Below, in pieces: positions 1 to 8,252 of a DNA stretch of 39,693 nt. Position numbers and translations under genes: made by a program. The stretch covers positions 7,066 through 46,758 of the forward strand of contig NZ_AYVY01000009.1 of the NCBI RefSeq assembly GCF_000503055.1, read 5' to 3'. Positions within the stretch are counted from its first letter, which is position 1. The number at the start of each line of letters is the position of its first letter. The notes beneath the pieces are model-generated. The model was not told the origin of the DNA. It made no database searches and was given only the letters and a program-made list of their open reading frames with translations. Source of the DNA: Mesorhizobium sp. LSHC420B00. Its GTDB lineage: Bacteria; Pseudomonadota; Alphaproteobacteria; Rhizobiales; Rhizobiaceae.

Positions 1-559
1 GGCGCGTTTCGACCATTTCGCACAAATGGTGATAAAGGCACAAATGCCCCTGCTGGATGATCGGCGTCGAGGTCGAGGGGACGTTGAGCAGGATGTCGGA
101 GAGCGGTTTCAGCTTGCCGCCGGTGTCGCCGGTCAGGCTGATCACCGTCATGCCCATCATGCGCGCTTGTTGGGCGGCGGCGAGGATGCTCGGCGAATTG
201 CCGCTGGTCGAGATGGCGAGCAGCACGGCGCCCGCCGAACCATGCGCCTCGACCTGGCGCGCAAACACCGTGTCGAAGCCGTAATCATTGCCCCAGGCGG
301 TCAGCACCGCCGCGTTGGCCGGCAGCGCGATGACGTTGTAGGCCTTGCGCTCCCTGAGGAAGCGGCCGACCAGCTCGCCGGCGATGTGGATGGCGTCGCT
401 GGCCGAGCCGCCATTGCCGGCTATCAGCAGCGCCTTGCCCTGCGAAAGCGCGGCGAGGACGGCGCTGACCGCCCGCTCCATCTCGCTGGTCAGGTCGCGC
501 TCGACCATCGCCGAAATGGCGGCCGCCGAGCGGGCCAGGTAATCGTTCAGTTCGGACAT
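1..559 (-). CDS. gmhA: D-sedoheptulose-7-phosphate isomerase, C-terminus cut by window edge
   Basis: First step of ADP-heptose synthesis: converts sedoheptulose 7-phosphate to D-glycero-D-manno-heptose 7-phosphate in the cytosol. The reading frame opens with ATG (MSELNDYLARS) and stays open to the left edge, giving about 186 residues against roughly 190-200 for the family, so only a few C-terminal residues are missing. SIS-domain signatures are visible: the phosphosugar loop GNGGSASDAIHIAGEL near residue 48, TAWGNDYGFD in the middle, the second loop AISTSGNSPS, and STSTPIIQQGHL near the end, where Gln and His match the family active site. The start lies 7 nt after the hldE stop, so the two genes are almost certainly one operon supplying successive enzymes. 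Confidence 0.93.
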   Translation of the reverse strand, partial: MSELNDYLARSAAAISAMVERDLTSEMERAVSAVLAALSQGKALLIAGNGGSASDAIHIAGELVGRFLRERKAYNVIALPANAAVLTAWGNDYGFDTVFARQVEAHGSAGAVLLAISTSGNSPSILAAAQQARMMGMTVISLTGDTGGKLKPLSDILLNVPSTSTPIIQQGHLCLYHHLCEMVETR

Positions 560-566
560 GAAATCC

Positions 567-2045
567 TCAGTTTCCGGCGCGTAATCTGCCAATGGTGCCG
601 GTGGTGCTCTTGCCGGCGACGAGGTCGACCAGCACGACGCGCCCGCCGGCCTTCTGCACGACATCGGCGCCAACCACCTGATCGACCGTATAGTCGGCGC
701 CCTTGACCAGTATGTCGGGGCTCAGCGCCTCGATCAGCGAAAGCGGCGTATCCTCCTCGAAGATGACGACGGCGTCGACGGAGGCAAGTGCTGCCAGCAC
801 GCAGGCCCGGTCATGCTGGTCGTTGACCGGGCGCCCCGGCCCTTTCAGCCGGCGCACCGAGGCATCGCTGTTGAGGCCGAGCACCAGCCGGTCGCACAGG
901 CTGCGCGCCGCGTGCAACAGACTGACATGGCCGGCATGCAGGATATCGAAACAGCCATTGGTGAAGCCCACGCTCAAGCCCTCGTCCTTCCAGCCCGCCA
1001 CCAGCCGCGCGGCGGCGGCGGCATCGAGGATGGCATCCTTGTGGGCAACCGGACCATGCGAGCGAAACAGCGCGCCGGTGAGTTCCTCGATCGTCAGCCG
1101 CGCCGTGCCGCGCTTGCCGACGACAACGCCGCCGGCGGCGTTGGCGATCGATCCGGCCATGACGCGATCCGCCCCTGCAGCAAGCGCCAGTGCAAACGTC
1201 GCGATCACCGTGTCGCCGGCGCCTGAAACGTCGAACACTTCGCGCGCCTGCGTGGCGATATGCCGGGCGTCGTCCGCACCGATGACGCTCATGCCCTTTT
1301 CGCTGCGCGTCGCGACGACGAAATCGAAACCGTGCGCCGCAATCAGCTGGCGCGCCGCCGCCTCGATCTCGTCGTCGGCGAACACCGCGCGGCCGACCGC
1401 CTCGCCGAGCTCCTTACGGTTGGGCGTGATTGCCGTCGCGCCGGCATAACGCGCATAGTCGCTGCCCTTCGGATCGACCAGCACCGGCTTGCCCGCTTCC
1501 CGACAGATCGAGATCAGCTCGCCGGCGACGCCGTCGAGCAGCACGCCCTTGCCATAGTCGGACAGGATGACGATGTCGGCGCGCGCCAGCGCGTCGCGGA
1601 AATGCCCGACCATCATCGCCCGCTCGGCATCGCCCAGCGGCTTGATTTCCTCTTCGTCGAAACGCAGCACCTGCTGGTTGAGCGCGCTGAAGCGGCTTTT
1701 CGACGACGTCATGCGATCGGCATCCTGCGCCAGCCCGCCGGTGTCGACGCCAAACTCGTCGAGCATGCGCATGAGGTTCTTGCCGGCCTCGTCAGCACCG
1801 ATCACTGAGACCGGTATGGCGGCGGCGCCGAGCGAAACGATATTGGCGACGACATTGCCGGCGCCACCCATCGCCAGCGTTTCGCCGCGCCCGTGCAGCA
1901 CGGGGATCGGCGCTTCCGGCGAAATGCGCTCGATTACGCCATTGACGAAACGGTCGAGGATGAAATCGCCGACCACCAGCACGGTGGCGCTGCCGAAGCG
2001 CGAGATGGCGCGGTGAAGAGGTTCGGGTGAAGGCAGCTTGATCAT
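567..2045 (-). CDS. hldE: Bifunctional heptose 7-phosphate kinase / heptose 1-phosphate adenylyltransferase
   Basis: Two-domain cytosolic enzyme that phosphorylates heptose 7-phosphate at C1 and later transfers AMP to heptose 1-phosphate. The 492 residues match the usual fused length of about 477. The N-terminal ribokinase-like domain (about 1-330) shows GGAGNVVANI, DPKGSDYARY and the anion-hole motif DVSGAGDT. The C-terminal nucleotidyltransferase domain (about 345-490) shows GFTNGCFDILHAGH, with the catalytic HxGH at residues 370-373, and KGADYTVDQVVG. The ATG at 2045 (MIKLPSPEPLH) has no strong ribosome binding site but no better start is evident. It is followed 7 nt later by gmhA. The intervening phosphatase GmhB is not in the window. 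Confidence 0.95.
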   Translation of the reverse strand: MIKLPSPEPLHRAISRFGSATVLVVGDFILDRFVNGVIERISPEAPIPVLHGRGETLAMGGAGNVVANIVSLGAAAIPVSVIGADEAGKNLMRMLDEFGVDTGGLAQDADRMTSSKSRFSALNQQVLRFDEEEIKPLGDAERAMMVGHFRDALARADIVILSDYGKGVLLDGVAGELISICREAGKPVLVDPKGSDYARYAGATAITPNRKELGEAVGRAVFADDEIEAAARQLIAAHGFDFVVATRSEKGMSVIGADDARHIATQAREVFDVSGAGDTVIATFALALAAGADRVMAGSIANAAGGVVVGKRGTARLTIEELTGALFRSHGPVAHKDAILDAAAAARLVAGWKDEGLSVGFTNGCFDILHAGHVSLLHAARSLCDRLVLGLNSDASVRRLKGPGRPVNDQHDRACVLAALASVDAVVIFEEDTPLSLIEALSPDILVKGADYTVDQVVGADVVQKAGGRVVLVDLVAGKSTTGTIGRLRAGN

Positions 2046-2184
2046 GTCAACGCGCGGGAGAGCCGATTTCAGTGACAGGGAAATTCGATTGGCAGGGCCG
2101 GCCGTTCATGGCGATGCCGATATACCGCAATTCCAGCCAACGCAACGGCAGGCCTTCGACCGATCGCGGCAGCGCGACGGTGCG

Positions 2185-2817
2185 TCAGCTTTTCTGCAAC
2201 GCGACATGCACGCCCAGCCCGACGAGCACCGCACCGCCGGCGCGCCGCATCAGTCGTTGCGCCCGGCTCGAGCGCCGCAGCCTGGCGGTCACCGCGCCGG
2301 CCAGCATCACGCAAACAATGTCGGCCGACGAGAACATCAAATTGACGATCGTTCCAAGCACGACGAACTGCAGCCAGACCGGAAACCCTGCCGAGGCATC
2401 GATGAATTGCGGCAGGAACGCCATGAAGAAAATCGCCGTCTTGGGATTGAGCACCTCGACGGCAACGCTCTCGAAAAAGGCGCGGCGGGCGGATTTCGGC
2501 TGAATTCCCGGCAAAACCGCATCGCCTTGGGCCTTGGCGCGAAACAGCGAAACACCGAGCCAGATCAGATACAGTGCACCGACCAGCTTGACCGCCATGT
2601 AAAGCACCGGCACGGCATGGAAAAGCACCGACAGGCCGACAGCGGCGGCGAAGACATGGACATAGCCGCCGAGATGGATGCCGAGCGCCGCCATCAGGCC
2701 GGACCAGCGGCCGCGCGCCATGGTTTGCGCGGCGGCATAGAGCATCGCCGGACCGGGGATATAGGCGAAGATCGCCGTGGTGGCGAAAAAGGCGACAAGC
2801 AGTTCGGTTGACGGCAT
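2185..2817 (-). CDS. LysE/RhtB family amino-acid exporter
   Basis: A 210-residue inner-membrane protein of the LysE/RhtB family, which exports amino acids or related metabolites. Family features are the N-terminal [19 protein letters not shown], the conserved [17 protein letters not shown] signature, several hydrophobic helices and the [16 protein letters not shown] motif near residue 130. The start is ATG 2817, preceded on the minus strand by AGGAG about 10 nt upstream. The frame stays open for another 378 codons upstream across hldD, but that part is an antisense shadow. The gene is divergent from hldD and lies 140 bp ahead of hldE on the same strand. Its substrate cannot be told from the sequence. 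Confidence 0.88.
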   Translation of the reverse strand: MPSTELLVAFFATTAIFAYIPGPAMLYAAAQTMARGRWSGLMAALGIHLGGYVHVFAAAVGLSVLFHAVPVLYMAVKLVGALYLIWLGVSLFRAKAQGDAVLPGIQPKSARRAFFESVAVEVLNPKTAIFFMAFLPQFIDASAGFPVWLQFVVLGTIVNLMFSSADIVCVMLAGAVTARLRRSSRAQRLMRRAGGAVLVGLGVHVALQKS

Positions 2818-2834
2818 TACCTTGCTCCTGTCGC

Positions 2835-2856
2835 CGGTCGGCCGGCAGGCCGACCG
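2835..2856. promoter_or_regulatory. Perfect 9-bp inverted repeat in the lysE/hldD intergenic region
   Basis: Arms CGGTCGGCC and GGCCGACCG are separated by the 4-nt loop GGCA. The repeat sits just upstream of the exporter ribosome binding site, in the shared divergent region. It could be an operator or an RNA hairpin in the exporter leader. There is no flanking T tract, so it is not an intrinsic terminator. Confidence 0.45.
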
Positions 2857-2911
2857 AAACGAGACCTTTGCGGCGCCACTATGACGCTCATCCTGCCGCC
2901 CGCCACCTGCT

Positions 2912-2942
2912 TTGTCGACAGCCCGGCCCGGCTCCCCTATAA
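2912..2942 (+). promoter_or_regulatory. Possible hldD-waaF-waaC promoter
   Basis: TTGTCG at 2912-2917 resembles a -35 box. CCCTAT (17-nt spacing) or CTATAA (19-nt spacing) near 2935-2942 could serve as a -10, about 50 nt before the hldD ATG. It was picked by eye in a GC-rich divergent spacer and is only a candidate. Confidence 0.25.
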
Positions 2943-2991
2943 GGCCAGAATCCCACAAGGCTACAACCGACACAAGGTACCAGAGGCTTTC

Positions 2992-3942
2992 ATGATCATC
3001 GTCACGGGCGGCGCCGGCATGATCGGTTCCAACATCGTCGCCGCGCTCAACGCCGACGGTTTCAGCGACATCCTCGTCGTCGACGACCTCACCGACGGCC
3101 ACAAGATCGCCAATCTCGCCGATCTCGAGATCGCCGATTATCTCGACAAGGACGATTTCCTGGCGCGGATGGAAGCCGGGGACCTCGGCCGCATCGAGGC
3201 CGTCTTCCACCAGGGTGCCTGCTCGACGACCACCGAATGGAACGGCAAGTTCATGATGGACGTCAACTACACCTATTCGAAGCACTTGCTGCACGCCTGC
3301 CTGGCCCTGCGCGTACCCTTCCTCTATGCCTCGTCCGCTTCGGTCTATGGCGGCAGCGCCGAGTTCCGCGAGGATCCGCAATACGAACGGCCGCTCAACG
3401 TCTATGCCTATTCGAAAAAGCTGTTCGACGACTATGTCCGCCGCACCGTGTTCGATACCGACCATTCGCCGGTGGCGGGCCTGCGTTATTTCAACGTCTA
3501 CGGACCGCGCGAGGCGCATAAAGGCGCCATGGCCTCGGTCGCCTTCCATTTGTTCAACCAGGTCGAACGCGGCGAAAACCCCAAGCTGTTCGGCGCCTAT
3601 GACGGTTTCGGGCCCGGCGAGCAGAGCCGCGATTTCATCCATGTCGGCGACGTCGCCGACGTCAATCTGTGGCTGTGGAAACGCGGCTCGAGCGGCATCT
3701 TCAACTGCGGCACCGGCAAGGCCCAGCCGTTCCGCGCCATTGCCGAAACGGTGATCGATACGCTCGGCCAAGGCCAGATCGAATTCATCGAATTTCCCGA
3801 CCACCTCAAGGGCAGCTACCAGAGCTTTACGCAAGCTGATATGTCCCGCTTGCGCGCAGCCGGTTACAATGGCCAGTTCCGCACAGTGGAAACCGGCGTC
3901 AGAGACTATGTCGAATGGCTGAAAGCCCAACGATCCTCGTGA
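2992..3942 (+). CDS. hldD: ADP-L-glycero-D-manno-heptose 6-epimerase
   Basis: Last step of ADP-heptose synthesis: an NADP-dependent extended SDR that epimerises C6 of ADP-D,D-heptose. The 316 residues agree with the family length (about 310-330). The N-terminus [19 protein letters not shown] is the Rossmann GxxGxxG motif. SSASVYGG and YAYSKK give the catalytic Ser and Tyr-x3-Lys, and [10 protein letters not shown] follows. The frame extends upstream to 2881, but ATG 2992 places the Rossmann motif at the true N-terminus. The 3' end overlaps waaF by 28 nt, implying translational coupling with the transferases that use the product. Confidence 0.96.
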   Translation: MIIVTGGAGMIGSNIVAALNADGFSDILVVDDLTDGHKIANLADLEIADYLDKDDFLARMEAGDLGRIEAVFHQGACSTTTEWNGKFMMDVNYTYSKHLLHACLALRVPFLYASSASVYGGSAEFREDPQYERPLNVYAYSKKLFDDYVRRTVFDTDHSPVAGLRYFNVYGPREAHKGAMASVAFHLFNQVERGENPKLFGAYDGFGPGEQSRDFIHVGDVADVNLWLWKRGSSGIFNCGTGKAQPFRAIAETVIDTLGQGQIEFIEFPDHLKGSYQSFTQADMSRLRAAGYNGQFRTVETGVRDYVEWLKAQRSS

Positions 3943-4922
3943 TCGGCCCACGCTGGGTGGGCGACATGGTGATGGCGCAGTGCCTGTTCCAGGCGCTGAG
4001 GGAGCTTCATCCGAGCGCCGCCATCGACGTGCTGGCGCCGGCCTGGGCAGCCCCCCTGGTCAAGCGCATGCCCGAAATACGCCAGCAGATCGATCTGCCG
4101 CTGAAATCCGGCGCGTTCGAATTCCGCGTCCGCAGGCGCTTCGGCCGCCTGCTGCGCGGCCGCTACGACATGGCCTATATCCTGCCGGGCAGCTGGAAGT
4201 CGGCGCTGATCCCGTTCTTTGCCGGCATTCCGCGCCGCGTCGGCCATCTCAAGGAAATGCGCTATGGGCTGCTGACCGACATCGTGCCCTTGCCCGATCG
4301 CCTGAAACGGCGCACCGCGCAGGCCTATTTCGGCCTTGCCCAGGGCGGCGGCTTCCGGGCTCCCAAGCTTGCCGTCGATCAGGATAACCAGGCGGCACTG
4401 CTCGGCCGTTTCGGGCTGACGGCGAGGAAATTCGTGGCACTTATGCCCGGCGCCGAATTCGGCCCGGCCAAGCGCTGGCCGAGCGAACACTATGCCGGCC
4501 TCGCCCGCGAGATGATGGCGAAGGGGTTTGGCGTGGCGCTGTTCGGATCGAAGAACGACGCCGAGGTGACGGCTGAAATCGCCGCGCTTGCGCCGGGCGC
4601 CGTCGATCTCGCCGGCCAGACGCGGCTGGAGGATGCCATCGACCTGATCGCCGCGGCGAGGCTCGCCGTCTCCAACGACAGCGGGCTGATGCATGTCGCC
4701 GCCGCGGTCGGCACGCCGGTTGTCGCCGTCTACGGCTCGACCTCGCCGCAGAACACGCCGCCGCTCGCAGAGCGTCGCGAACTGGTCTGGCTCGGCCTGT
4801 CCTGTTCGCCGTGCCACAGGAAGACCTGCCCACTCGGTCATCTCAACTGCCTGAAGACGCTGGACGTCGAACGCGTCGTGGTGGCGGCGGAGCGGCTGCT
4901 GGAAATGCCGGCCGCCGCATGA
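3915..4922 (+). CDS. waaF: ADP-heptose:LPS heptosyltransferase II
   Basis: A GT9-family glycosyltransferase of 335 residues that adds the second heptose to the LPS inner core at the cytoplasmic face of the inner membrane. The N-terminal acceptor-binding fold opens with [14 protein letters not shown]. The nucleotide-sugar half carries [13 protein letters not shown] and [21 protein letters not shown] Cys-rich C-terminal segment, [16 protein letters not shown], is typical of WaaF and separates it from WaaC. It overlaps hldD by 28 nt and waaC by 4 nt (ATGA), so all three genes are translated together. Confidence 0.94.
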   Translation: MAESPTILVIGPRWVGDMVMAQCLFQALRELHPSAAIDVLAPAWAAPLVKRMPEIRQQIDLPLKSGAFEFRVRRRFGRLLRGRYDMAYILPGSWKSALIPFFAGIPRRVGHLKEMRYGLLTDIVPLPDRLKRRTAQAYFGLAQGGGFRAPKLAVDQDNQAALLGRFGLTARKFVALMPGAEFGPAKRWPSEHYAGLAREMMAKGFGVALFGSKNDAEVTAEIAALAPGAVDLAGQTRLEDAIDLIAAARLAVSNDSGLMHVAAAVGTPVVAVYGSTSPQNTPPLAERRELVWLGLSCSPCHRKTCPLGHLNCLKTLDVERVVVAAERLLEMPAAA

Positions 4923-5908
4923 AGGTGCTGATCGTCAAGACGTCGTCGATGGGCGACGTCATCCACACCTTTCCCGCGATCGAGGATGCGCGCCGCGCCC
5001 GGCCCGGCCTGTCGTTCGACTGGTGCGTGGAAGAGGCCTTTGCCGGCATCGTGGCGCTGCATCCCGCCATCCAAACCATCCACAGCGTGGCGATCCGGCG
5101 CTGGCGCAGGAAGCTGCTCGAGCCCGGCACATGGCGGGAAGTGGTCGGCTTGTGCCGCGCCTTGCGCGATTGCCGCTACGACCTCGTTCTCGATGCGCAA
5201 GGCTTGTTGAAATCGGCGCTGGTGGCGCGGTTGGCGGCAGGACCGATCGCCGGTTTCGACCGCTCGAGCGCCCGCGAGCCTTCGGCGAGCCTGTTTTATG
5301 GCCATCGCTACGCCGTGCCGCGCGACCTGCATGCCATCGAGCGCACGAGACGGCTGTTCGGGCTGGCGCTCGGCTACGAGCCGGATTTTTCCCGGCTTGA
5401 CTCCGGCATCGTGCCGCCAGCCGGAAGATCGACTTTTGTCGGCGAAAAGACCGCCTTCCTGCTGCACGGCACCAGCCGCGAGGACAAGAAATGGCCGGTC
5501 GCGGACTGGATCGAAACCGCCCGCCTGCTGGTGGATAAGGGGATGACGCCGGTCACCACCTGGTCGAACGACCGGGAAAAGGCAGTTGCCGAGGCGATCG
5601 CCGGCGCCGTTTCGCAAACCGTGGTGGTTCCCAGGTCGCCGCTTGCCGAGATCGCCGCTGTCATCGGCGGCTCGGCGCTGGTGATCGGCGCCGACACCGG
5701 CCTGACCCATCTCGCCAGCGCGTTCGCCCTGCCGACGGTGGCGGTATTCCTCGCCACCGAGCCCGGCCTGACCGGCCCGTGCGGCCCATTCTCATCGACG
5801 CTGCTGGCCAGACCCGGCCTCGGCATCACGCCGGCGGCGGTGATGGCGGAAGCCGAGAGATTGCTGGCGCTTCGGGAGATTGGTCAGCTCAAGGTCGGCA
5901 GGGGCTGA
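4919..5908 (+). CDS. waaC: Lipopolysaccharide heptosyltransferase I
   Basis: A GT9-family enzyme of 329 residues expected to attach the first L,D-heptose to Kdo of lipid A-Kdo. The start ATG overlaps the waaF stop as ATGA. The N-terminus [19 protein letters not shown] is the classical WaaC opening, followed by DLVLDAQGLLKSAL. The donor-site motifs are HGTSREDKKWP and GADTGLTHLASAFALP. The 329-residue length is normal (about 320-350). It is the last gene of the hldD-waaF-waaC operon. No T-tract terminator is seen after it, only the hairpin repeat region at 5966. Confidence 0.93.
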   Translation: MKVLIVKTSSMGDVIHTFPAIEDARRARPGLSFDWCVEEAFAGIVALHPAIQTIHSVAIRRWRRKLLEPGTWREVVGLCRALRDCRYDLVLDAQGLLKSALVARLAAGPIAGFDRSSAREPSASLFYGHRYAVPRDLHAIERTRRLFGLALGYEPDFSRLDSGIVPPAGRSTFVGEKTAFLLHGTSREDKKWPVADWIETARLLVDKGMTPVTTWSNDREKAVAEAIAGAVSQTVVVPRSPLAEIAAVIGGSALVIGADTGLTHLASAFALPTVAVFLATEPGLTGPCGPFSSTLLARPGLGITPAAVMAEAERLLALREIGQLKVGRG

Positions 5909-5965
5909 TCTTCGGGACGAACAATTCCGGAAAGTCGGCGCTGGCCCTCATCAGGCTGCCGCCAT

Positions 5966-6110
5966 CTTCTCCCCGTATTGGGACGGGGAGAAGGACGCCT
6001 TCACCGGGGATTTCGCCAATCGGTGACGTTGCAGAAGCGGCGTCGAGGTTCCGGACAGCCCCTTCTCCCCATCACTATACGGGCAGAAGTGCCCGGCAGG
6101 GCGATGAGGG
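5966..6110. repeat. Interspersed hairpin element, about 1.5 copies
   Basis: A perfect 11-bp inverted repeat (CTTCTCCCCGT, 6-nt loop, ACGGGGAGAAG) occupies 5966-5993. A second, imperfect copy of the same CTTCTCCCC half-motif starts near 6062 and pairs with GGGCAGAAG at about 6080. GC-rich palindromes built on CTTCTCCCC are, from general knowledge, common intergenic repeats in Rhizobiales. Neither copy has a T tract, so it is not a standard terminator. It fills most of the 245-bp gap between the convergent waaC and greA. Confidence 0.5.
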
Positions 6111-6153
6111 GCGGCGCTGCCCGTCGGGATTAAGGCGCCTACCGCTTTGTCCC

Positions 6154-6627
6154 TCAGATAAATTGCACCTGGACGATCTCGTAGCCCCTGGCGCCGCCGG
6201 GCGCGTTGACCTCGATGGCGTCGCCGACTTCCTTGCCGATCAGGGCGCGCGCGATCGGCGAGGAGATCGAGATGCGGCCGGACTTCACGTCAGCCTCCTG
6301 GTCGCCGACGATCTGGTAGGTCTTTTTCTCCTCGGTATCCTCGTCGACAAGCACCACGGTGGCGCCGAACTTGACCTTGTCGCCGCTGAGCTTGGTGACG
6401 TCGATCACCTCGGCCCGCGCGATCAGATCCTCAAGCTCGTTGACCCGGCCCTCATTGAGGCTCTGCGCCTCTTTTGCCGCGTGATATTCGGCATTTTCGG
6501 AGAGGTCGCCATGCGAGCGCGCTTCGGAAATCGCCTCGATGATACGCGGCCGCTCCTGTTGCTGGCGCCAGCGCAGTTCTTCCTTCAATGACGCGAACCC
6601 CTCGCCTGTCATCGGGACCTTGTTCAT
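6154..6627 (-). CDS. greA: Transcription elongation factor GreA
   Basis: Binds the secondary channel of RNA polymerase and stimulates transcript cleavage to rescue backtracked complexes. The 157 residues equal the normal length (158 in Escherichia coli). The N-terminal coiled coil carries the acidic tip in [16 protein letters not shown] (Asp and Glu at the tip). The C-terminal FKBP-like domain ends with [19 protein letters not shown]. The start [11 protein letters not shown] fits the family exactly. The 5' leader holds a terminator-like hairpin (6685-6725), and the upstream TPR gene has its own terminator, so greA probably has its own promoter and may be controlled by attenuation. Confidence 0.97.
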   Translation of the reverse strand: MNKVPMTGEGFASLKEELRWRQQQERPRIIEAISEARSHGDLSENAEYHAAKEAQSLNEGRVNELEDLIARAEVIDVTKLSGDKVKFGATVVLVDEDTEEKKTYQIVGDQEADVKSGRISISSPIARALIGKEVGDAIEVNAPGGARGYEIVQVQFI

Positions 6628-6684
6628 ATGCCTGACCTTTCCTGCCGCCGCCCCCGCAATCGGGAGCGACCTTGTCGATGGTAC

Positions 6685-6725
6685 AAAAAGAAAACGGTCC
6701 GGCAGCCTCGGGCTAACGGAACCGT
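6685..6725 (-). terminator. Terminator-like hairpin in the greA leader
   Basis: Read on the minus strand, ACGGTTCCG pairs with CGGACCGT (one bulged base). A small inner stem AGCC-CGA-GGCT lies within the loop, and TTTTCTTTTT follows directly. This has the form of an intrinsic terminator. It lies about 58 nt upstream of the greA start and downstream of the likely promoter, so it would act inside the greA leader and not at the end of another gene. Confidence 0.7.
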
Positions 6726-6737
6726 CTCACCACAATT

Positions 6738-6750
6738 TCGCAAGATATAG
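6738..6750 (-). promoter_or_regulatory. Candidate greA promoter -10 region
   Basis: CTATAT on the minus strand (6745-6750) is the best -10-like hexamer between the two terminators, with transcription expected to begin near 6738. No good -35 lies at 17 nt; TTGGAC is 21 nt away. The rest of 6726-6903 shows no gene, and the 66-codon frame there has no recognisable features. Confidence 0.25.
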
Positions 6751-6903
6751 CAATCTTCGCGGGTTTTTCACGTCCAAAAAGTCGGTTTTTGAAAAATCAT
6801 CCACCAATTGCGCGGGTGACCCGACGTCAAGCGGGTTTCCAAGATCGCATCGTGTGTACCGTGATGCCAAATCCCGGTTGTGGCCAAACGTGCGCAGCAC
6901 AGC

Positions 6904-6935
6904 AAAAAACCGGCTGCGATCGCTCACAGCCGGTT
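6904..6935 (-). terminator. Intrinsic terminator of the TPR gene
   Basis: On the minus strand a perfect 9-bp stem (AACCGGCTG, 10-nt loop, CAGCCGGTT) is followed by a run of Ts. It begins about 20 nt after the stop of the TPR gene and should isolate that gene from greA. Confidence 0.88.
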
Positions 6936-6955
6936 ATGAGGAGCGTTCCGGAGGA

Positions 6956-7513
6956 TCAGCTCCTCATGAAATGATCGATCTGCTCCGACAGCATGCCGTA
7001 TTCGCGAGACCCCTTGCCCGTGCGCTTCTCGATTTCGCGGAGCTGTTCCTGGGCGCCGGCAAGATCGCCGATCTGCAGGTGCGCCTCGCCGAGATATTCG
7101 CGCACCAGCGTGTAATTCGGGTCGATGCGCAGCGCTTCCTCGTAATAGCCGAGGCCGACGGTGATGCGGCCGGAATGGCGGTGCGAATAGCCGAGATAGT
7201 TGAGGATGCGCGGGTCCTGCTTGTTGGCGGCGAGGCTGAGCACGGCGATCGCCTCGTCATAGCGTCCATCCATCGCCAGCGCGCGACCGGCATCATAGAT
7301 GCTGTCGTCGTCCAGCATGCCTTGCTTCGGCGAGACACATTTCTTCTGCTTCTTGTCCCAGGCCTCCCCCTTCTTGCACTGGCTCTGGCCGCCGCCGCCA
7401 TTGCCGCCGCCGCCGCCACCACCTCCCCCGCCTTCACCAGCCGAAAACGCCGGAGCCGCAATCAGCGGCAGGGCGGCCATGGCCATGGCACAAATCAGCA
7501 ATCGTCTGCGCAT
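6956..7513 (-). CDS. Secreted tetratricopeptide-repeat protein with poly-glycine linker
   Basis: The 185-residue product starts MRRRLLICAMAMAALPLIA, a clear Sec signal peptide ending near APAFSA. A run of about ten glycines and a Gly-rich linker come next, then a short Cys-containing segment (CKKGEAWDKKQKKC). Two to three TPR units follow (about residues 70-170: DGRYDEAIAVLSLAA, YLGYSHRHSGRITVGLGYYEEALRIDP, YLGEAHLQIGDLAGAQEQLREI). The start is ATG 7513 because AAGGAG lies 6-7 nt upstream; the frame extends 8 codons further but without support. The product is probably a periplasmic protein-interaction scaffold of unknown partner. It is followed by its own intrinsic terminator. Confidence 0.8.
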   Translation of the reverse strand: MRRRLLICAMAMAALPLIAAPAFSAGEGGGGGGGGGGNGGGGQSQCKKGEAWDKKQKKCVSPKQGMLDDDSIYDAGRALAMDGRYDEAIAVLSLAANKQDPRILNYLGYSHRHSGRITVGLGYYEEALRIDPNYTLVREYLGEAHLQIGDLAGAQEQLREIEKRTGKGSREYGMLSEQIDHFMRS

Positions 7514-7750
7514 CGAACTCTCCTTAGAACCTGACAATGCAACACTAACGCCGGGCTGAAGCCGTTTCGTCCCCGGAAAATGCCATTCTATCTCAAAACC
7601 GCGATCTCTCCCAGCAAGGCCATCTTATCCCTGGAACAGAGGGCATCGGAAATCATGGTTCACGATCAACGCCGACGCGCAAGAGAACGTGACGAGCGCT
7701 GCAAATCCGCTATCATCGGGCCGACCGAGCACGAAGCAGGGAGACGGCCG

Positions 7751-8176
7751 GTGCAGCAACGCGTTGAACGAGACTGGGAGCTTTCGATCGGTCCCGACAC
7801 CGTGCGCCTGTTCATCCTGAAGGCGAAGGCGCTCAGCGCCGCCGTCAACGAAGACTATGCCGACGGCGCCGAGCACGAGGTAGAGCTCGACGGCAACGCG
7901 CACGACAACCACCATCACGACGGCCTTGCCGAGGAAAGCTCCGAAAATCTCACCGAGGAGGAACTGCGCGAACTGATCGACGACCTCAATGTCGACGAAG
8001 CGGCCGAACTGATTGCGTTGGCCTGGGTCGGCCGCGGCGACTATGACGCGACGGAATGGACGGACGCGCTGACCGCCGCCCGCGAGCGCGCCAACAAGCG
8101 CACGGCAAAGTACCTGCTCGGCATGCCGCTGCTGGCGGACTGGCTCGAGGAGGGCCTGGAAGCGATCGGCGCGTGA
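7751..8176 (+). CDS. DUF3775 domain-containing protein
   Basis: A cytosolic protein of unknown function, 141 residues from the GTG at 7751. This start has GGGAG about 7 nt upstream and begins next to the conserved region VQQRVERDWELSIGPDTV. The family signature covers most of the protein: LFILKAKALSAAVNEDY, an acidic middle with HDNHHHD, LTEEELRELIDDLNVDEAAELIALAW, and a C-terminal helix ending YLLGMPLLADWLEEGLEAI. The frame also extends upstream to 7580, but that part looks like leader sequence. It is divergent from the TPR gene and stands alone. DUF3775 assignment is by recognition, not by search. Confidence 0.75.
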   Translation: MQQRVERDWELSIGPDTVRLFILKAKALSAAVNEDYADGAEHEVELDGNAHDNHHHDGLAEESSENLTEEELRELIDDLNVDEAAELIALAWVGRGDYDATEWTDALTAARERANKRTAKYLLGMPLLADWLEEGLEAIGA

Positions 8177-8252
8177 CGGCGCGGTTACCGATTGTGATCG
8201 CCGGCCCGCCTCGCCCAAGGCAACTTCCCTGCATTCTGGCCGTTGCGAAGTA

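Noticed and set aside
12..560. Plus-strand frames of 226 and 75 codons over the gmhA region
   Set aside because: They are antisense to the clear gmhA frame, which shows SIS-domain motifs and runs to the edge.
2038..2811. 257-codon plus-strand frame
   Set aside because: It is a shadow of the LysE-family gene on the other strand: high-GC third-position codon effect and no recognisable protein pattern.
2818..3951. Upstream extension of the exporter frame to 588 codons on the minus strand
   Set aside because: It runs antisense to hldD and has no start or ribosome binding site of its own; the exporter begins at ATG 2817 with AGGAG upstream.
7380..7440. Poly-G/C tract suggesting a low-complexity repeat or phase-variable tract
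   Set aside because: It encodes in-frame glycines of the secreted TPR protein and uses mixed GGN codons, so it is a coding linker, not a homopolymer run.
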